Shown: positions 23,037 through 31,873, counted from the stretch's first letter. The stretch is 40,677 bases of DNA from Flavobacteriaceae bacterium (GCA_024643425.1 JAHEMY010000012.1:1-40677), one strand, 5' to 3'. Program-made: numbers and translations. The notes: a model not told the origin generated them from the letters alone.

Positions 23037-25436
23037 ATGATTGTAAATACCGAACTTGAACATAAAGGAAACCAGTTTCCTCAACAAATAACCTCCTTCC
23101 TAAAAGAAAAAGATAAATTCCTCATCACCTGTCAAAATGAAGTCCAATTACAAGTCACCGTAGTTCGTGATAGTGTATTGCGTTTTCGTTATGCCACCGA
23201 TGGTAGTTTTCCAAAAGATTTTAGCTATGCCATTGACAGCGATGCAGTTCGTGGTTATAACCATCTAGAATATACTGAGGAAGAGGATCGATATATTATA
23301 AGAACCAGCAAGCTGGAGCTGCATATTACCAAGGCGAATATGCATAAATCCATATATGATACCGATGGTAATCTTATTAATCAAGACGAAATTGGATTTC
23401 ATTGGGAATACAGCTACGAGCACGGTAGTGATATCGTGAAAATGAGTAAAGTAGAGCAAAAATTAGAATGTTATTACGGCTTGGGAGATAAGCCTACCCA
23501 TTTCAATTTGAAAGGAAAACGTTTCGAAAATTGGGTAACCGATGAATACGCTTTCGGGAAAGATCGCGATCCGCTATACAAAGCGGTTCCATTTTTTATT
23601 GGGCTACACAACAACAATTCCTATGGAATTTTCTTCGACAATACCTTCCGAACATTTTTCGATTTTGGTCATGAGCGCAGAAATGTGACCAGTTTTTGGG
23701 CACAAGGAGGTGAAATGAATTATTATTTCTTCTACGGTCCTGAAATGAATGAAGTGGTCACCAGTTATACCGATCTTACCGGAAAACCTGAACTACCACC
23801 CCTATGGGCACTTGGGTTTCACCAAAGCAAATGGAGCTATTATCCTGAAAGCAATGTGCGTGAAATCACTCAAAAATTTCGCGATTTAAAAATTCCGTGT
23901 GATGCTATTTATCTAGACATCGATTATATGGATGGATGGCGTTGCTTTACTTGGAATAAAGAATACTTCCCGGATCCTAAAAAGATGGTAAGCGATTTAA
24001 ACGAACAAGGTTTTAAAACCGTTGCCATTATTGACCCGGGAATTAAAATAGACAAAACTTATTCGGTCTATAATGAAGCCTTGGAAAACGATTATTTCTG
24101 TAAGCGTGCCGATGGGCCTTTAATGCGTGGGAAAGTTTGGCCGGGAGAATGTAATTTCCCAGATTTCACCAATCCGAAAGTCCGTAAATGGTGGAGCGGT
24201 CTTTACAAAGAGCTTATTGAAGATATTGGTATTGCAGGAGTTTGGAACGATATGAATGAACCTGCTGTGATGGAGGTTCCAACCAAAACGTTCCCCTTGG
24301 ATGTTCGCCACGACTATGATGGAAATCCTTGCAGCCATAGCAAGGCACACAATGTTTATGGCATGCAGATGGCACGAGCTACCTTTAAAGGAGTAAAACA
24401 ATTTGTGTTTCCAAAACGACCTTTTATCATAACCAGAGCGGCCTATTCCGGAACACAACGTTACAGTTCTTCATGGACGGGCGATAACGTGGCTTCTTGG
24501 GAACACTTATGGATTGCCAATCAGCAAATCCAACGTATGTCGGTGTCGGGAATGTCATTTATAGGAACCGATATTGGAGGTTTTGCCGAACAGCCCAACG
24601 GCGAATTGTTTGTTCGTTGGATCCAACTTGGAATTTTTCATCCATTCTGCCGGGTGCACTCTTCCGGAGATCACGGTGATCAAGAACCTTGGTCATTCGA
24701 CGAAGATGTGACGAACATTACGCGAAAGTTCATTGAACTTCGCTATAAGCTACTTCCTTATATCTATACCGCTTTCAGGCAGTATGTAAATGAAGGAACC
24801 CCGATGATTCAACCCTTAGTTTTGTTTGACCAAAACGATCCTCAAACGTATTATCGTACGGACGAATTCATTTTTGGCGATCATATCTTGGCATGTCCAA
24901 TCCTCGAACCTAATGCACGAGGGAGGCGCATGTACTTCCCTAAAGGACGCTGGTACAATTACTGGACCCATGAAATGGTTCAGGGCGGAAAAGAACAATG
25001 GGTGGACGCAGATATCGATTCCATTCCAATGTTCATCAAAGAAGGAGCCATTATTCCAAAATATCCGGTACAACAATATGTGGGTGAAAAAGAATTTGAT
25101 GAAGTTGAATTAGAAGTGTATTACAAAGAAGGAAAAGAAGATTCTATATTATACGAAGATGCCCATGATGGCTACGATTATCGAAAAGGGCGTTTTAGCT
25201 TCCGTACCTTTAAACTTACCGGAAAACCTAAGGAATTAATTATTCAGCAACACAAGGAAGGAAAATACATGACGCCTTATACCAAATTTAAATTGGATTT
25301 GAAGCGTTTGCCTTTTACCATTAAAACCATTGAAGTGGATAATCAAGTAACTTCGTTGTCCAAATTAAAGGTGAATGGCAATACCTCCTTAGTGGTGGAT
25401 AAGAATTTTACCGAACTACACCTTATAGGAAAATAA
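23037..25436 (+). CDS. GH31 family alpha-glucosidase-type glycoside hydrolase
   Basis: A 799-residue enzyme of glycoside hydrolase family 31. The N-terminal beta domain (about 1-240) precedes the catalytic barrel with YLDIDYMDGWRCFTWN, the nucleophile in GVWNDMNEPAVM (Asp405) and the acid/base in SSWTGDNVASWEHL (Asp483); RVHSSGDHGDQEPW and the C-terminal beta domains follow (DUF5110-like, about 690-799). No signal peptide is visible, so it is probably cytoplasmic. Placed after glgB, it most likely hydrolyses maltose or malto-oligosaccharides to glucose, competing with or supplying the maltokinase route, but GH31 includes other activities. Confidence 0.9.
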   Translation: MIVNTELEHKGNQFPQQITSFLKEKDKFLITCQNEVQLQVTVVRDSVLRFRYATDGSFPKDFSYAIDSDAVRGYNHLEYTEEEDRYIIRTSKLELHITKANMHKSIYDTDGNLINQDEIGFHWEYSYEHGSDIVKMSKVEQKLECYYGLGDKPTHFNLKGKRFENWVTDEYAFGKDRDPLYKAVPFFIGLHNNNSYGIFFDNTFRTFFDFGHERRNVTSFWAQGGEMNYYFFYGPEMNEVVTSYTDLTGKPELPPLWALGFHQSKWSYYPESNVREITQKFRDLKIPCDAIYLDIDYMDGWRCFTWNKEYFPDPKKMVSDLNEQGFKTVAIIDPGIKIDKTYSVYNEALENDYFCKRADGPLMRGKVWPGECNFPDFTNPKVRKWWSGLYKELIEDIGIAGVWNDMNEPAVMEVPTKTFPLDVRHDYDGNPCSHSKAHNVYGMQMARATFKGVKQFVFPKRPFIITRAAYSGTQRYSSSWTGDNVASWEHLWIANQQIQRMSVSGMSFIGTDIGGFAEQPNGELFVRWIQLGIFHPFCRVHSSGDHGDQEPWSFDEDVTNITRKFIELRYKLLPYIYTAFRQYVNEGTPMIQPLVLFDQNDPQTYYRTDEFIFGDHILACPILEPNARGRRMYFPKGRWYNYWTHEMVQGGKEQWVDADIDSIPMFIKEGAIIPKYPVQQYVGEKEFDEVELEVYYKEGKEDSILYEDAHDGYDYRKGRFSFRTFKLTGKPKELIIQQHKEGKYMTPYTKFKLDLKRLPFTIKTIEVDNQVTSLSKLKVNGNTSLVVDKNFTELHLIGK

Positions 25437-25442
25437 AACCGC

Positions 25443-26105
25443 TTACTTCAGCGTAATGTCTTTATAATCGATGGTCAAGTAAATGGCACCTTCTTTGGTG
25501 CCATCTTGGCGCATTTCTTTTCGATTGATTTCGGTGTCTTTTCCCATAAAATTGAAAGGAAGACTTACCTTTTCCAATTCGAAGGAAACCTTTACTTTAT
25601 CGGGTAAAATCTTTTTAACCGACTCAAATTGAAAGGCCACTCGATAAACTCCTTCATTTTTAGTACTTACCTCAAAGGATTGAATGCGCTTGTTTCCGGT
25701 ATCCAAAAATAACTTGGCAATCGAGAAATCCGCCTTGGAATCGGTAGGGATTACATTAAGCACTTTATAACTTTTCCCCTCTATGGTCTCAGTTCCACGA
25801 TCCACCGTAATAAACGATTGCTCAAACAACTGGTTCAGGGATAAGTCCAATCCCTTTTTGGGAATCAACACAAAATCGTCCGAATCAAATCGCAGCTTCT
25901 CCCCTTTTTCAAAGTAAATGATAGCTTCCTTTTTAGGCATATTGATAAAACTAATGTCGACGTCGAAAGTGACATTAGCCGTATAGGACTGGATTTGCTG
26001 CAATTGCTCTTTTATTTGTAACAGATCGGAATCAATTTCCTGTGCTTTCAACATGAAGGGGTAAAAACAAATCAAAAGCAACAAATATATTCTCAAAAAC
26101 CTCAT
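25443..26105 (-). CDS. LolA-like periplasmic protein
   Basis: A 220-residue exported protein with signal peptide MRFLRIYLLLLICFYPFMLKAQ and a beta-rich half-barrel pattern similar to LolA/RseB-like folds (LLQIKEQLQQIQSYTANVTFDVDISF at the start, then paired strands). It lacks residues that would prove lipoprotein-chaperone function. Its start overlaps the permease stop by 4 bases (ATGA), making it the last gene of the ABC operon. It ends 6 bases from the convergent GH31 gene, with no evident terminator. Confidence 0.65.
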   Translation of the reverse strand: MRFLRIYLLLLICFYPFMLKAQEIDSDLLQIKEQLQQIQSYTANVTFDVDISFINMPKKEAIIYFEKGEKLRFDSDDFVLIPKKGLDLSLNQLFEQSFITVDRGTETIEGKSYKVLNVIPTDSKADFSIAKLFLDTGNKRIQSFEVSTKNEGVYRVAFQFESVKKILPDKVKVSFELEKVSLPFNFMGKDTEINRKEMRQDGTKEGAIYLTIDYKDITLK

Positions 26106-26929
26106 TCGATATCGTTTTTATAAAATTGAACCATTCCCACAAAGATGACTAAAATAGTGAGGAAAACTAGTAGTAAATGACTCCCCCAGATTTGTTCCCA
26201 AGGGATTTCGAAATTAAAGAATTTTCGCCAAGTGGTGACTAGTTTTGGAAAGAACCAATAATCCCAACCCGGAAGGTTAAATTGTAATTGCCCGGTTAAA
26301 TTAGTTATGATTAAAAACAAAATAGAGATGAGCCACGTTTTTAAAGCATCCTTTAGGAAAACGGCGATGGTAAGGCATAAGCATGAATAAAAAATCATGG
26401 TTAGCATGCCGCTAAAGAAGGAATACAGCAAGCGTTTAAAGGCATCTTGTTCACTAAAAAAATTTAATGAATCCATGTAGACCACAAGGTCTCCTCGTCC
26501 AAATAATCCATACGAAAAAGTAAATGCGGTTATTGCCAAAACAAAGACAACCCCTATGGTAAATACAATTGCCGCCGCAAATTTGGCTGCTAAAAATTTC
26601 CATTTAGAAACAGGCTGAAGAAATACGGTACGTATGGTCCCTTCCTGGTATTCTAAGGTTACAATTCCCGAAACGATAATCATTAATAAGAGGGGTAAAT
26701 GAAAGGCCATGGAATTCACCAAAAAGAACGTAATGAGGTTTCCGTTAAGCAAATCTCCTTTTAAATAGAACGAATCTTTCAGCGTATTTAAAACAACATC
26801 GAGAATGTTTGCTCCTTGGTCGTAGGCAATCACAAAAACAACGATTTCAAAAATGAATACCGCAGCTAATGCCAAAAAGGTTCTTCGCTGTTTGAATAAT
26901 TTAAAAAGCTCTATTTGAATCAAATTCAT
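26102..26929 (-). CDS. ABC-2 type transporter permease
   Basis: A 275-residue inner-membrane protein with six hydrophobic segments: MNLIQIELFKLFKQRRTF precedes the first helix, and VTLEYQEGTIRTVFLQPVSKWKF is the coupling-helix region typical of ABC-2 permeases (ABC transporters that move substrates outward). I place the start at ATG 26929, 13 bases after the ATPase stop, because it matches the usual N-terminus; an earlier in-frame start at 26983 would overlap the ATPase by 41 bases. Substrate unknown. It works with the adjacent ATPase. Confidence 0.85.
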   Translation of the reverse strand: MNLIQIELFKLFKQRRTFLALAAVFIFEIVVFVIAYDQGANILDVVLNTLKDSFYLKGDLLNGNLITFFLVNSMAFHLPLLLMIIVSGIVTLEYQEGTIRTVFLQPVSKWKFLAAKFAAAIVFTIGVVFVLAITAFTFSYGLFGRGDLVVYMDSLNFFSEQDAFKRLLYSFFSGMLTMIFYSCLCLTIAVFLKDALKTWLISILFLIITNLTGQLQFNLPGWDYWFFPKLVTTWRKFFNFEIPWEQIWGSHLLLVFLTILVIFVGMVQFYKNDIE

Positions 26930-26942
26930 TATCACGCCCTCA

Positions 26943-27782
26943 TTAAAATAAAGATTCCATATTCCAAACTGCCTTACATCCATGAACTTGAATTCCCTCC
27001 TTCAATAAATCGGTCAGTAATTTGGATACCTGTTCCTTCTGTATGGAAACAAGTGCACTGCTATTGACAAACACCACTTGATATGCTTCAAGTACTTTTG
27101 AACCTTTCAGACCCGTTCCGCTAATCTCATATTGATGAATATGACGCTCCATAAGTACATCAATGGCACCAGAATTGACAATTTTTCCATTTTTCAACAC
27201 ATACAATTTGGTACACAGGCTTAATAGGTGTTCCATGATGTGGGAAGAAATAAAAATACCTATTCCCTTTTCGTGTGCCAAGTGACGAATCAAACCTTTT
27301 AAAGATTCAATCCCCAAAGGATCCAGTCCCGAGAAAGGTTCATCCAAAATAAGCGATTCGGGATTATTCAAAAGGGCAATAGCTATTCCAAGCCTTTGTT
27401 TCATGCCCATTGAAAACTTACTTACTGCATAATTCTTTTCTAAAGGAAGCCCAACCAACAGCAATTGCTCATCGATTTCCTTCGGTGAAAGTTTTAAAGA
27501 TTGCATTTTCGCAAATACCGAAATATTTTCACGAGCATTTAAGTAAGGGTATAAGGCCGGTTTTTCGATAATACCCCCTATTGCTTTTGATGAATGTGTA
27601 TGAATTTTTACGCTCCCCGATGAAGGTCCTATCAGGCCCGTAATTATTTTAAACAAGGTTGATTTTCCGGCACCATTGGCCCCTAACACTCCACATATTT
27701 CGCCCTTGGAACAAGAAATACTAATTCCGTCCAAAACCAAAAAATCATCATAGCTTTTTGTGATGTTTTGAGCTTCAATTAT
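26943..27782 (-). CDS. ABC transporter ATP-binding protein, apparent AUA start
   Basis: A 279-residue ABC ATPase: Walker A GANGAGKST, signature FSMGMKQRLGIA, Walker B SLILDEPFSGLDPLG, H-loop ISSHIM, and a C-terminal extension of about 65 residues. The first conventional start (TTG at 27740) would remove the first beta strand and the A-loop tyrosine. The frame upstream reads IEAQNITKSYDDFLVLDG, with the normal family N-terminus, back to ATA at 27780-27782, which overlaps the upstream stop as ATAA where ATGA would be expected. I therefore annotate from 27782. It drives the adjacent ABC-2 permease; the substrate is unknown. Confidence 0.85.
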   Translation of the reverse strand: MIEAQNITKSYDDFLVLDGISISCSKGEICGVLGANGAGKSTLFKIITGLIGPSSGSVKIHTHSSKAIGGIIEKPALYPYLNARENISVFAKMQSLKLSPKEIDEQLLLVGLPLEKNYAVSKFSMGMKQRLGIAIALLNNPESLILDEPFSGLDPLGIESLKGLIRHLAHEKGIGIFISSHIMEHLLSLCTKLYVLKNGKIVNSGAIDVLMERHIHQYEISGTGLKGSKVLEAYQVVFVNSSALVSIQKEQVSKLLTDLLKEGIQVHGCKAVWNMESLF

Positions 27783-28339
27783 GACATTTGATACTGCAGT
27801 GATAGCGCTTTGAAATTATATTTAGGAGTGTAATTCTTTTCCAGAAAGGTACGGCGCCAGAATCGCTTTCGAAATAAAAAAAGAGGATCTTTTATCATAA
27901 AATAAGGAACATAATGATACCACTTTACGCCAATCTTTGAATAGTGGTCGTTTAGTTTATCTTTCATTCCCAATTCTTCTGCCGCAACTAATGCCGCCAT
28001 ACGTTGGCACTTCGAGCCAATATAGAGGTTGGCCAAACGCTCACTAAATCCAAATTCATACAACTGATCCTTGGCTTTTCGATAATTCTGAAATCGGGAC
28101 CAGCCATCCATTATCACCAAGAAAATATGAATAAAAGAAAAAAGAAAACAGTAGGCCCAAAATACAATGCGCCAAGTGCTCTGCTCTTCTATGGCTCTTA
28201 AAAGCTCCCATCCGTACCAATACGATTCTAAAACAAACAATAGCAGGGACCAATACAATAGCTTCCCTACTCTCAAATAGGAGATAAACACGGGGGGTGC
28301 TGTTATTTTTTGAAAAGTATCCGACAATTTTTCTAGCAA
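27779..28339 (-). CDS. membrane protein of unknown function, first gene of the ABC operon
   Basis: A 186-residue protein with two clear membrane segments (about residues 28-48, LLYWSLLLFVLESYWYGW, and 57-77, WRIVFWAYCFLFSFIHIFLVI), followed by a basic, aromatic C-terminal half (RFQNYRKAKDQLYEFGF..., FRKRFWRRTFLEKNY). I recognise no family. The stop overlaps the ATPase start region (ATAA), suggesting coupling and a link to the transporter. Confidence 0.6.
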   Translation of the reverse strand: MLEKLSDTFQKITAPPVFISYLRVGKLLYWSLLLFVLESYWYGWELLRAIEEQSTWRIVFWAYCFLFSFIHIFLVIMDGWSRFQNYRKAKDQLYEFGFSERLANLYIGSKCQRMAALVAAEELGMKDKLNDHYSKIGVKWYHYVPYFMIKDPLFLFRKRFWRRTFLEKNYTPKYNFKALSLQYQMS

Positions 28340-28414
28340 TTTTTTCGACGATCCAGAAAAGATGCCGAGTTGCTAATTTATAAAAAACAAGGAAATAAAA
28401 CATTGAATTTCAAA

Positions 28415-28507
28415 ATGAGAAAGAAAAGATTACAAGTTTCAGTATTAATCTTTGTTTCTTTCGGTTTCATGTGCATGAAGTCCAATCCAAAATTTAGTGT
28501 GTTTTGA
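28415..28507 (+). CDS. possible 30-residue membrane/exported peptide
   Basis: The frame ATG 28415 to TGA 28505-28507 encodes MRKKRLQVSVLIFVSFGFMC followed by a 10-residue polar tail, i.e. a basic start and one hydrophobic segment. It lies in the 226-base gap before the GH109 gene, on the same strand. The sequence looks like a signal peptide with almost no mature part, so it may be a remnant or chance. No family is recognised. Confidence 0.18.
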   Translation: MRKKRLQVSVLIFVSFGFMCMKSNPKFSVF

Positions 28508-28565
28508 ATCAAACAGAATTTCATTAAATGAAGAAAAATAGTACTTTTAACACAAACCGAATCCT

Positions 28566-29927
28566 ATGAATACACGCAGAGAATTTGTCAAAAAAACAGC
28601 CCTTGTTAGCGCGGGGATCACACTTGCTCCTCAACTTAGCTGGGGACAATCCTTTACCACCACTAAAGACCGATTAAAAGTTGGCCTAATAGGTGTAGGC
28701 TTGCGCGGAACCAATCATTTACAAAACTTACTTTTTCGGGACGACTGTGACGTCACCGCTATCTGTGATATCGATACGCGTAGGAATGAGATTGCGTTGG
28801 ACATGTTTTCAAAAGCAGGGAAATCCAAACCAATGGTGTTTGGTGCTGACGAATACGATTATAAAAATTTATTAGCTTTAAAGAATGTCGATGCCGTTAT
28901 TATTTCGACACCCTGGTTGTGGCACACCCGAATGGCAAAGGATTCGATGAAAGCCGGAAAATATACAGGTCTTGAGGTTTCTGCGGCCAATACCATGGAA
29001 GAATGCTGGGATTTAGTGAATGTTCATGAAGAAACCGGGAGTCATTTAATGATTTTAGAAAACGTTTGTTATCGTCGTGATATTCTCGCTGTTTTAAACA
29101 TGGTGAAACAAGATATGTTTGGCGAATTATTGCATTTCAGATGCGGTTACCAACATGACCTTCGCTTTGTAAAACTCAACGACGGGAAAAGTGCTTATGG
29201 CCTTGGCGTGGAATTTGGAGAAAAAGGAATTTCTGAATCTGCTTGGAGAACCCAACATTCGTTGCTTCGCAATGCCGATGTGTATCCAACCCATGGGGTG
29301 GGTCCTATTGCCGTAATGTGCGATATCAACCGAGGAAATCGCTTTGTGAGTATCACCTCAATGGCGAGTAAGGGCGTGGGACTGCACAATTACATCGTAA
29401 AACACGGTGGAGAAGACCATCCAAACGCAAAATTAAAATTTAAACAAGGGGATATCATTACTTCAATGATTGAAACCTCAAACGGTGAAACCATTATCGT
29501 TACCCATGATTGCAATTCACCTCGACCCTACTCCTTAGGATTTCGTGTTCAGGGTAGCGAAGGTATCTGGGAAGTCGACGGCAATCGAATCTATATTGAA
29601 GGAAAGGCTTCAAATCCTCACCAATGGGATGAAGCTACCTCTTGGTTAAAGGAATACGATCATCCTTTATGGAAAAAATATGGGGAATTAGCTTCCGGAT
29701 CCGGACATGGAGGAATGGACTTTTTTGTAATCCAAGCTTTTGTCGAATCGGCAAAACAAAACATAGCGCCGCCTCTCGATGCCTATGACGCTGCAGCTTG
29801 GAGTGCGATCACACCGCTCTCTGAAGTTTCCATCGAAAATAATGGAGAGCCTCAAGATTTTCCGGATTTCACCCGTGGAAATTGGGTGAAGCGTAAACCC
29901 TATAATTGGATGAGAGATGCCTATTAA
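28566..29927 (+). CDS. Tat-exported GH109-type NAD-dependent glycosidase (alpha-N-acetylgalactosaminidase family)
   Basis: A 453-residue Gfo/Idh/MocA-fold protein. The Tat signal is MNTRREFVKKTALVSAG (twin Arg), cleaved near SWGQ. The Rossmann motif is VGLIGVGLRGTNHL (about 41-54). Many conserved segments agree with the Elizabethkingia GH109 alpha-N-acetylgalactosaminidase: EVSAANTMEECWD, LENVCYRRDILAVLNMV, FGELLHFRCGYQHDLR, YPTHGVGPIAVMCDINRGNR, GHGGMDFF and LDAYDAAAWSAITPLSE. GH109 enzymes use bound NAD+ for retaining hydrolysis of terminal alpha-GalNAc and related sugars. An ordinary oxidoreductase role cannot be excluded. The stop abuts the kinase start; a near-consensus TACTTTTA box lies at 28542-28549. 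Confidence 0.82.
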   Translation: MNTRREFVKKTALVSAGITLAPQLSWGQSFTTTKDRLKVGLIGVGLRGTNHLQNLLFRDDCDVTAICDIDTRRNEIALDMFSKAGKSKPMVFGADEYDYKNLLALKNVDAVIISTPWLWHTRMAKDSMKAGKYTGLEVSAANTMEECWDLVNVHEETGSHLMILENVCYRRDILAVLNMVKQDMFGELLHFRCGYQHDLRFVKLNDGKSAYGLGVEFGEKGISESAWRTQHSLLRNADVYPTHGVGPIAVMCDINRGNRFVSITSMASKGVGLHNYIVKHGGEDHPNAKLKFKQGDIITSMIETSNGETIIVTHDCNSPRPYSLGFRVQGSEGIWEVDGNRIYIEGKASNPHQWDEATSWLKEYDHPLWKKYGELASGSGHGGMDFFVIQAFVESAKQNIAPPLDAYDAAAWSAITPLSEVSIENNGEPQDFPDFTRGNWVKRKPYNWMRDAY

Positions 29928-31025
29928 ATGAATGACATTTCGAAGCATATTCAAATTAGGACTCCTGCTAGAGTTTGCCTTTTTGGTGATCATCAGGATT
30001 ATTTAGGACTTCCCATTATCGCCGGAGCCATTAATCGGTTTCTACAATTTCATGCAACTTCAAATAACGAAGATTATTTAGAAATTATAATGCCTGACAT
30101 TCAGTCTACTAGGTATATTTACCTAAATGAAATTCATAAGCATAAAACCAACGAAATTGATTTTCTATTGGCCGGACTTCGGGTCGTTGAACGGGTGGGA
30201 TGTGTTCCAAAAAATGGTTTAAAGGTGACTATTTCAGGAACTATTCCTATTAATGCAGGAGTGTCCAGTTCCTCGGCCTTTACAGTAGGATGGATTCATT
30301 TATTATTAGGCTGTTTTGGCGCTTCTAAGAAGATAAACTCAGAACTTATTGCCCAATTAGCCTATGAAGCAGAAGTGCTCGAACACCACAGTCCCGGAGG
30401 TAAAATGGATCAGTATACCATTGCCTTGGGAGGGTTGATCTACTTAGAGACCAAAGAACCTACCACCTTTCAGTTATTTACCCCCAAATTAAAAGGCTTG
30501 ATTTTGGCCGAATCGGGAATTTCTAAAGAAACTATCAGCACGTTACGAAACGTTCGAAGTATGGCCCAAGAGGCAATTCAGAAGGTGCACGAATCGAATA
30601 AAGGCTTCAACTTAAATAATTGTACAGTTTCTCAAGCAACCGTCTATTCAAAGGAATTGCCTGAGGAGTTAGTTCCTTTCTTTATGGCTGCCATAGAAAA
30701 CCATGCAATCACAAAGGAAGCATTCACTGAATTTCAACAAGAAGTTTGGAATCATGAAAAATTGGGCAAATTGATGTATAACCACCAGATAGTCTTACGT
30801 GATCGTTTGCAAGTCTCACATCCAACCATTGATAAAATGATTGAGGCTGCTATGAATACCGGTGCTTATGGTGGGAAAATAGTAGGCTCAGGAGGCGGCG
30901 GTTGTGCTGTGATCCTTGCAGAAGAAAAGAAAGAAGCGCAAGTCGTTGAAGCGCTTATGAAAGCCGGAGCTAAAGCGGCCTACCCTATCCATTTAACAGA
31001 AGGAAGCGTAATTCAGAAAACATGA
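29928..31025 (+). CDS. galactokinase-like GHMP sugar kinase
   Basis: A 365-residue GHMP kinase. The galactokinase-like signature is TPARVCLFGDHQDYLGLPII (about 12-31; GDH replaces the usual GEH), the ATP loop is TIPINAGVSSSSAFTVG (about 104-120), the catalytic Asp lies in PGGKMDQYTIALGG, and motif 3 is GGKIVGSGGGGCAVIL. It should phosphorylate a sugar at C1 or similar. The start directly follows the GH109 stop, and its end overlaps the nucleotidyltransferase by ATGA. The context suggests a sugar released by GH109, e.g. GalNAc (human GALK2 is a GHMP-type GalNAc kinase), but galactose is equally compatible with the motifs. Confidence 0.85.
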   Translation: MNDISKHIQIRTPARVCLFGDHQDYLGLPIIAGAINRFLQFHATSNNEDYLEIIMPDIQSTRYIYLNEIHKHKTNEIDFLLAGLRVVERVGCVPKNGLKVTISGTIPINAGVSSSSAFTVGWIHLLLGCFGASKKINSELIAQLAYEAEVLEHHSPGGKMDQYTIALGGLIYLETKEPTTFQLFTPKLKGLILAESGISKETISTLRNVRSMAQEAIQKVHESNKGFNLNNCTVSQATVYSKELPEELVPFFMAAIENHAITKEAFTEFQQEVWNHEKLGKLMYNHQIVLRDRLQVSHPTIDKMIEAAMNTGAYGGKIVGSGGGGCAVILAEEKKEAQVVEALMKAGAKAAYPIHLTEGSVIQKT

Positions 31026-31873
31026 CAGACATCCTCATTATACTCGCAGCAGGGGCTTCCTCGAGAATGAAGAAATCCCTCGAATTACAAGGCGATCAAA
31101 ACGCTGTTTCCTTCAAAAGTAAAGCCCTAATAAAGCTTGGCGACGAACAACGCCCGGCTGTAGATTTCCTCGTGGACCATGCAATGGAAGCAGGGTACAA
31201 AGAAATTATTTTTGTGGTCAATGACGAATCAGAAGCGTTTAGAGCCTATTTTGGAGATATAGACCATGGTAATAGCTATAAGAAATGTTCTATTTCCTAT
31301 GCGATTCAGAAAGTTCCAGAGGGTAGAGAAAAACCATTAGGCACTGCCGATGCGCTATTGCAGGTTTTTAATCAGTACCCCTCCATAAAGAATAAGAATG
31401 TTGTGGTTTGTAATGCCGATAATTTGTATTCGGTACAAGCCCTTTCCATTTTGGCGCAATGCCCAGAACCGAATGCCTTAATAAGTTATGATCGCGAGGG
31501 CTTGAAGTTCGATAAAGAACGAATCTTGAGTTTTGCCCTACTGGTTACCAATAATGAAAATAACCTCGAGGCAATTGTCGAGAAACCCAATGAAGATGAT
31601 TCCAAACGATATCAAGATGCTTTTGGTCGTTTGCACATTAGCATGAACTTATGGAAGTTCTTTGGTCATGACATCGTACCCCATTTGCAGAACTGTCCAG
31701 TACATCCTGAACGCAATGAGAAAGAGCTTCCATCTGCGGTACGACTGCTTCTAGAAACTGAGGGCAAGGCGGTGAAAAGTTTTCCTTTAAGAGAACACGT
31801 TCCGGACTTAACCTCTGCCGAAGACATTGCCATTGTTGAGGACTACCTTAGAAATAAAAAAAGCCCCAACTAA
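31022..31873 (+). CDS. sugar-phosphate nucleotidyltransferase
   Basis: A 283-residue NTP-transferase-fold protein: LIILAAGASSRMKKS (activation loop, about 5-19), KALIKLGDEQRPAVDFLVDHAMEAG, EKPLGTADALLQVF (about 99-112) and VVVCNADNLYS with the metal-binding Asp. It would couple a sugar 1-phosphate to an NTP. It overlaps the kinase by 4 bases, consistent with consecutive steps sugar, sugar 1-phosphate, NDP-sugar. The sugar and nucleotide cannot be read from sequence. Its stop codon lies in the loop of a bidirectional terminator. Confidence 0.85.
   Translation: MTDILIILAAGASSRMKKSLELQGDQNAVSFKSKALIKLGDEQRPAVDFLVDHAMEAGYKEIIFVVNDESEAFRAYFGDIDHGNSYKKCSISYAIQKVPEGREKPLGTADALLQVFNQYPSIKNKNVVVCNADNLYSVQALSILAQCPEPNALISYDREGLKFDKERILSFALLVTNNENNLEAIVEKPNEDDSKRYQDAFGRLHISMNLWKFFGHDIVPHLQNCPVHPERNEKELPSAVRLLLETEGKAVKSFPLREHVPDLTSAEDIAIVEDYLRNKKSPN

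Noticed and set aside
26930-26983. Longer N-terminus for the ABC-2 permease
   Set aside because: It would overlap the ATPase gene, and the extra residues do not look like the family; ATG 26929 matches it.
28415-28507. Small frame before the GH109 gene as a functional lipoprotein
   Set aside because: The Cys is not in a valid lipobox and almost no mature protein follows; it is kept only as a low-confidence feature.
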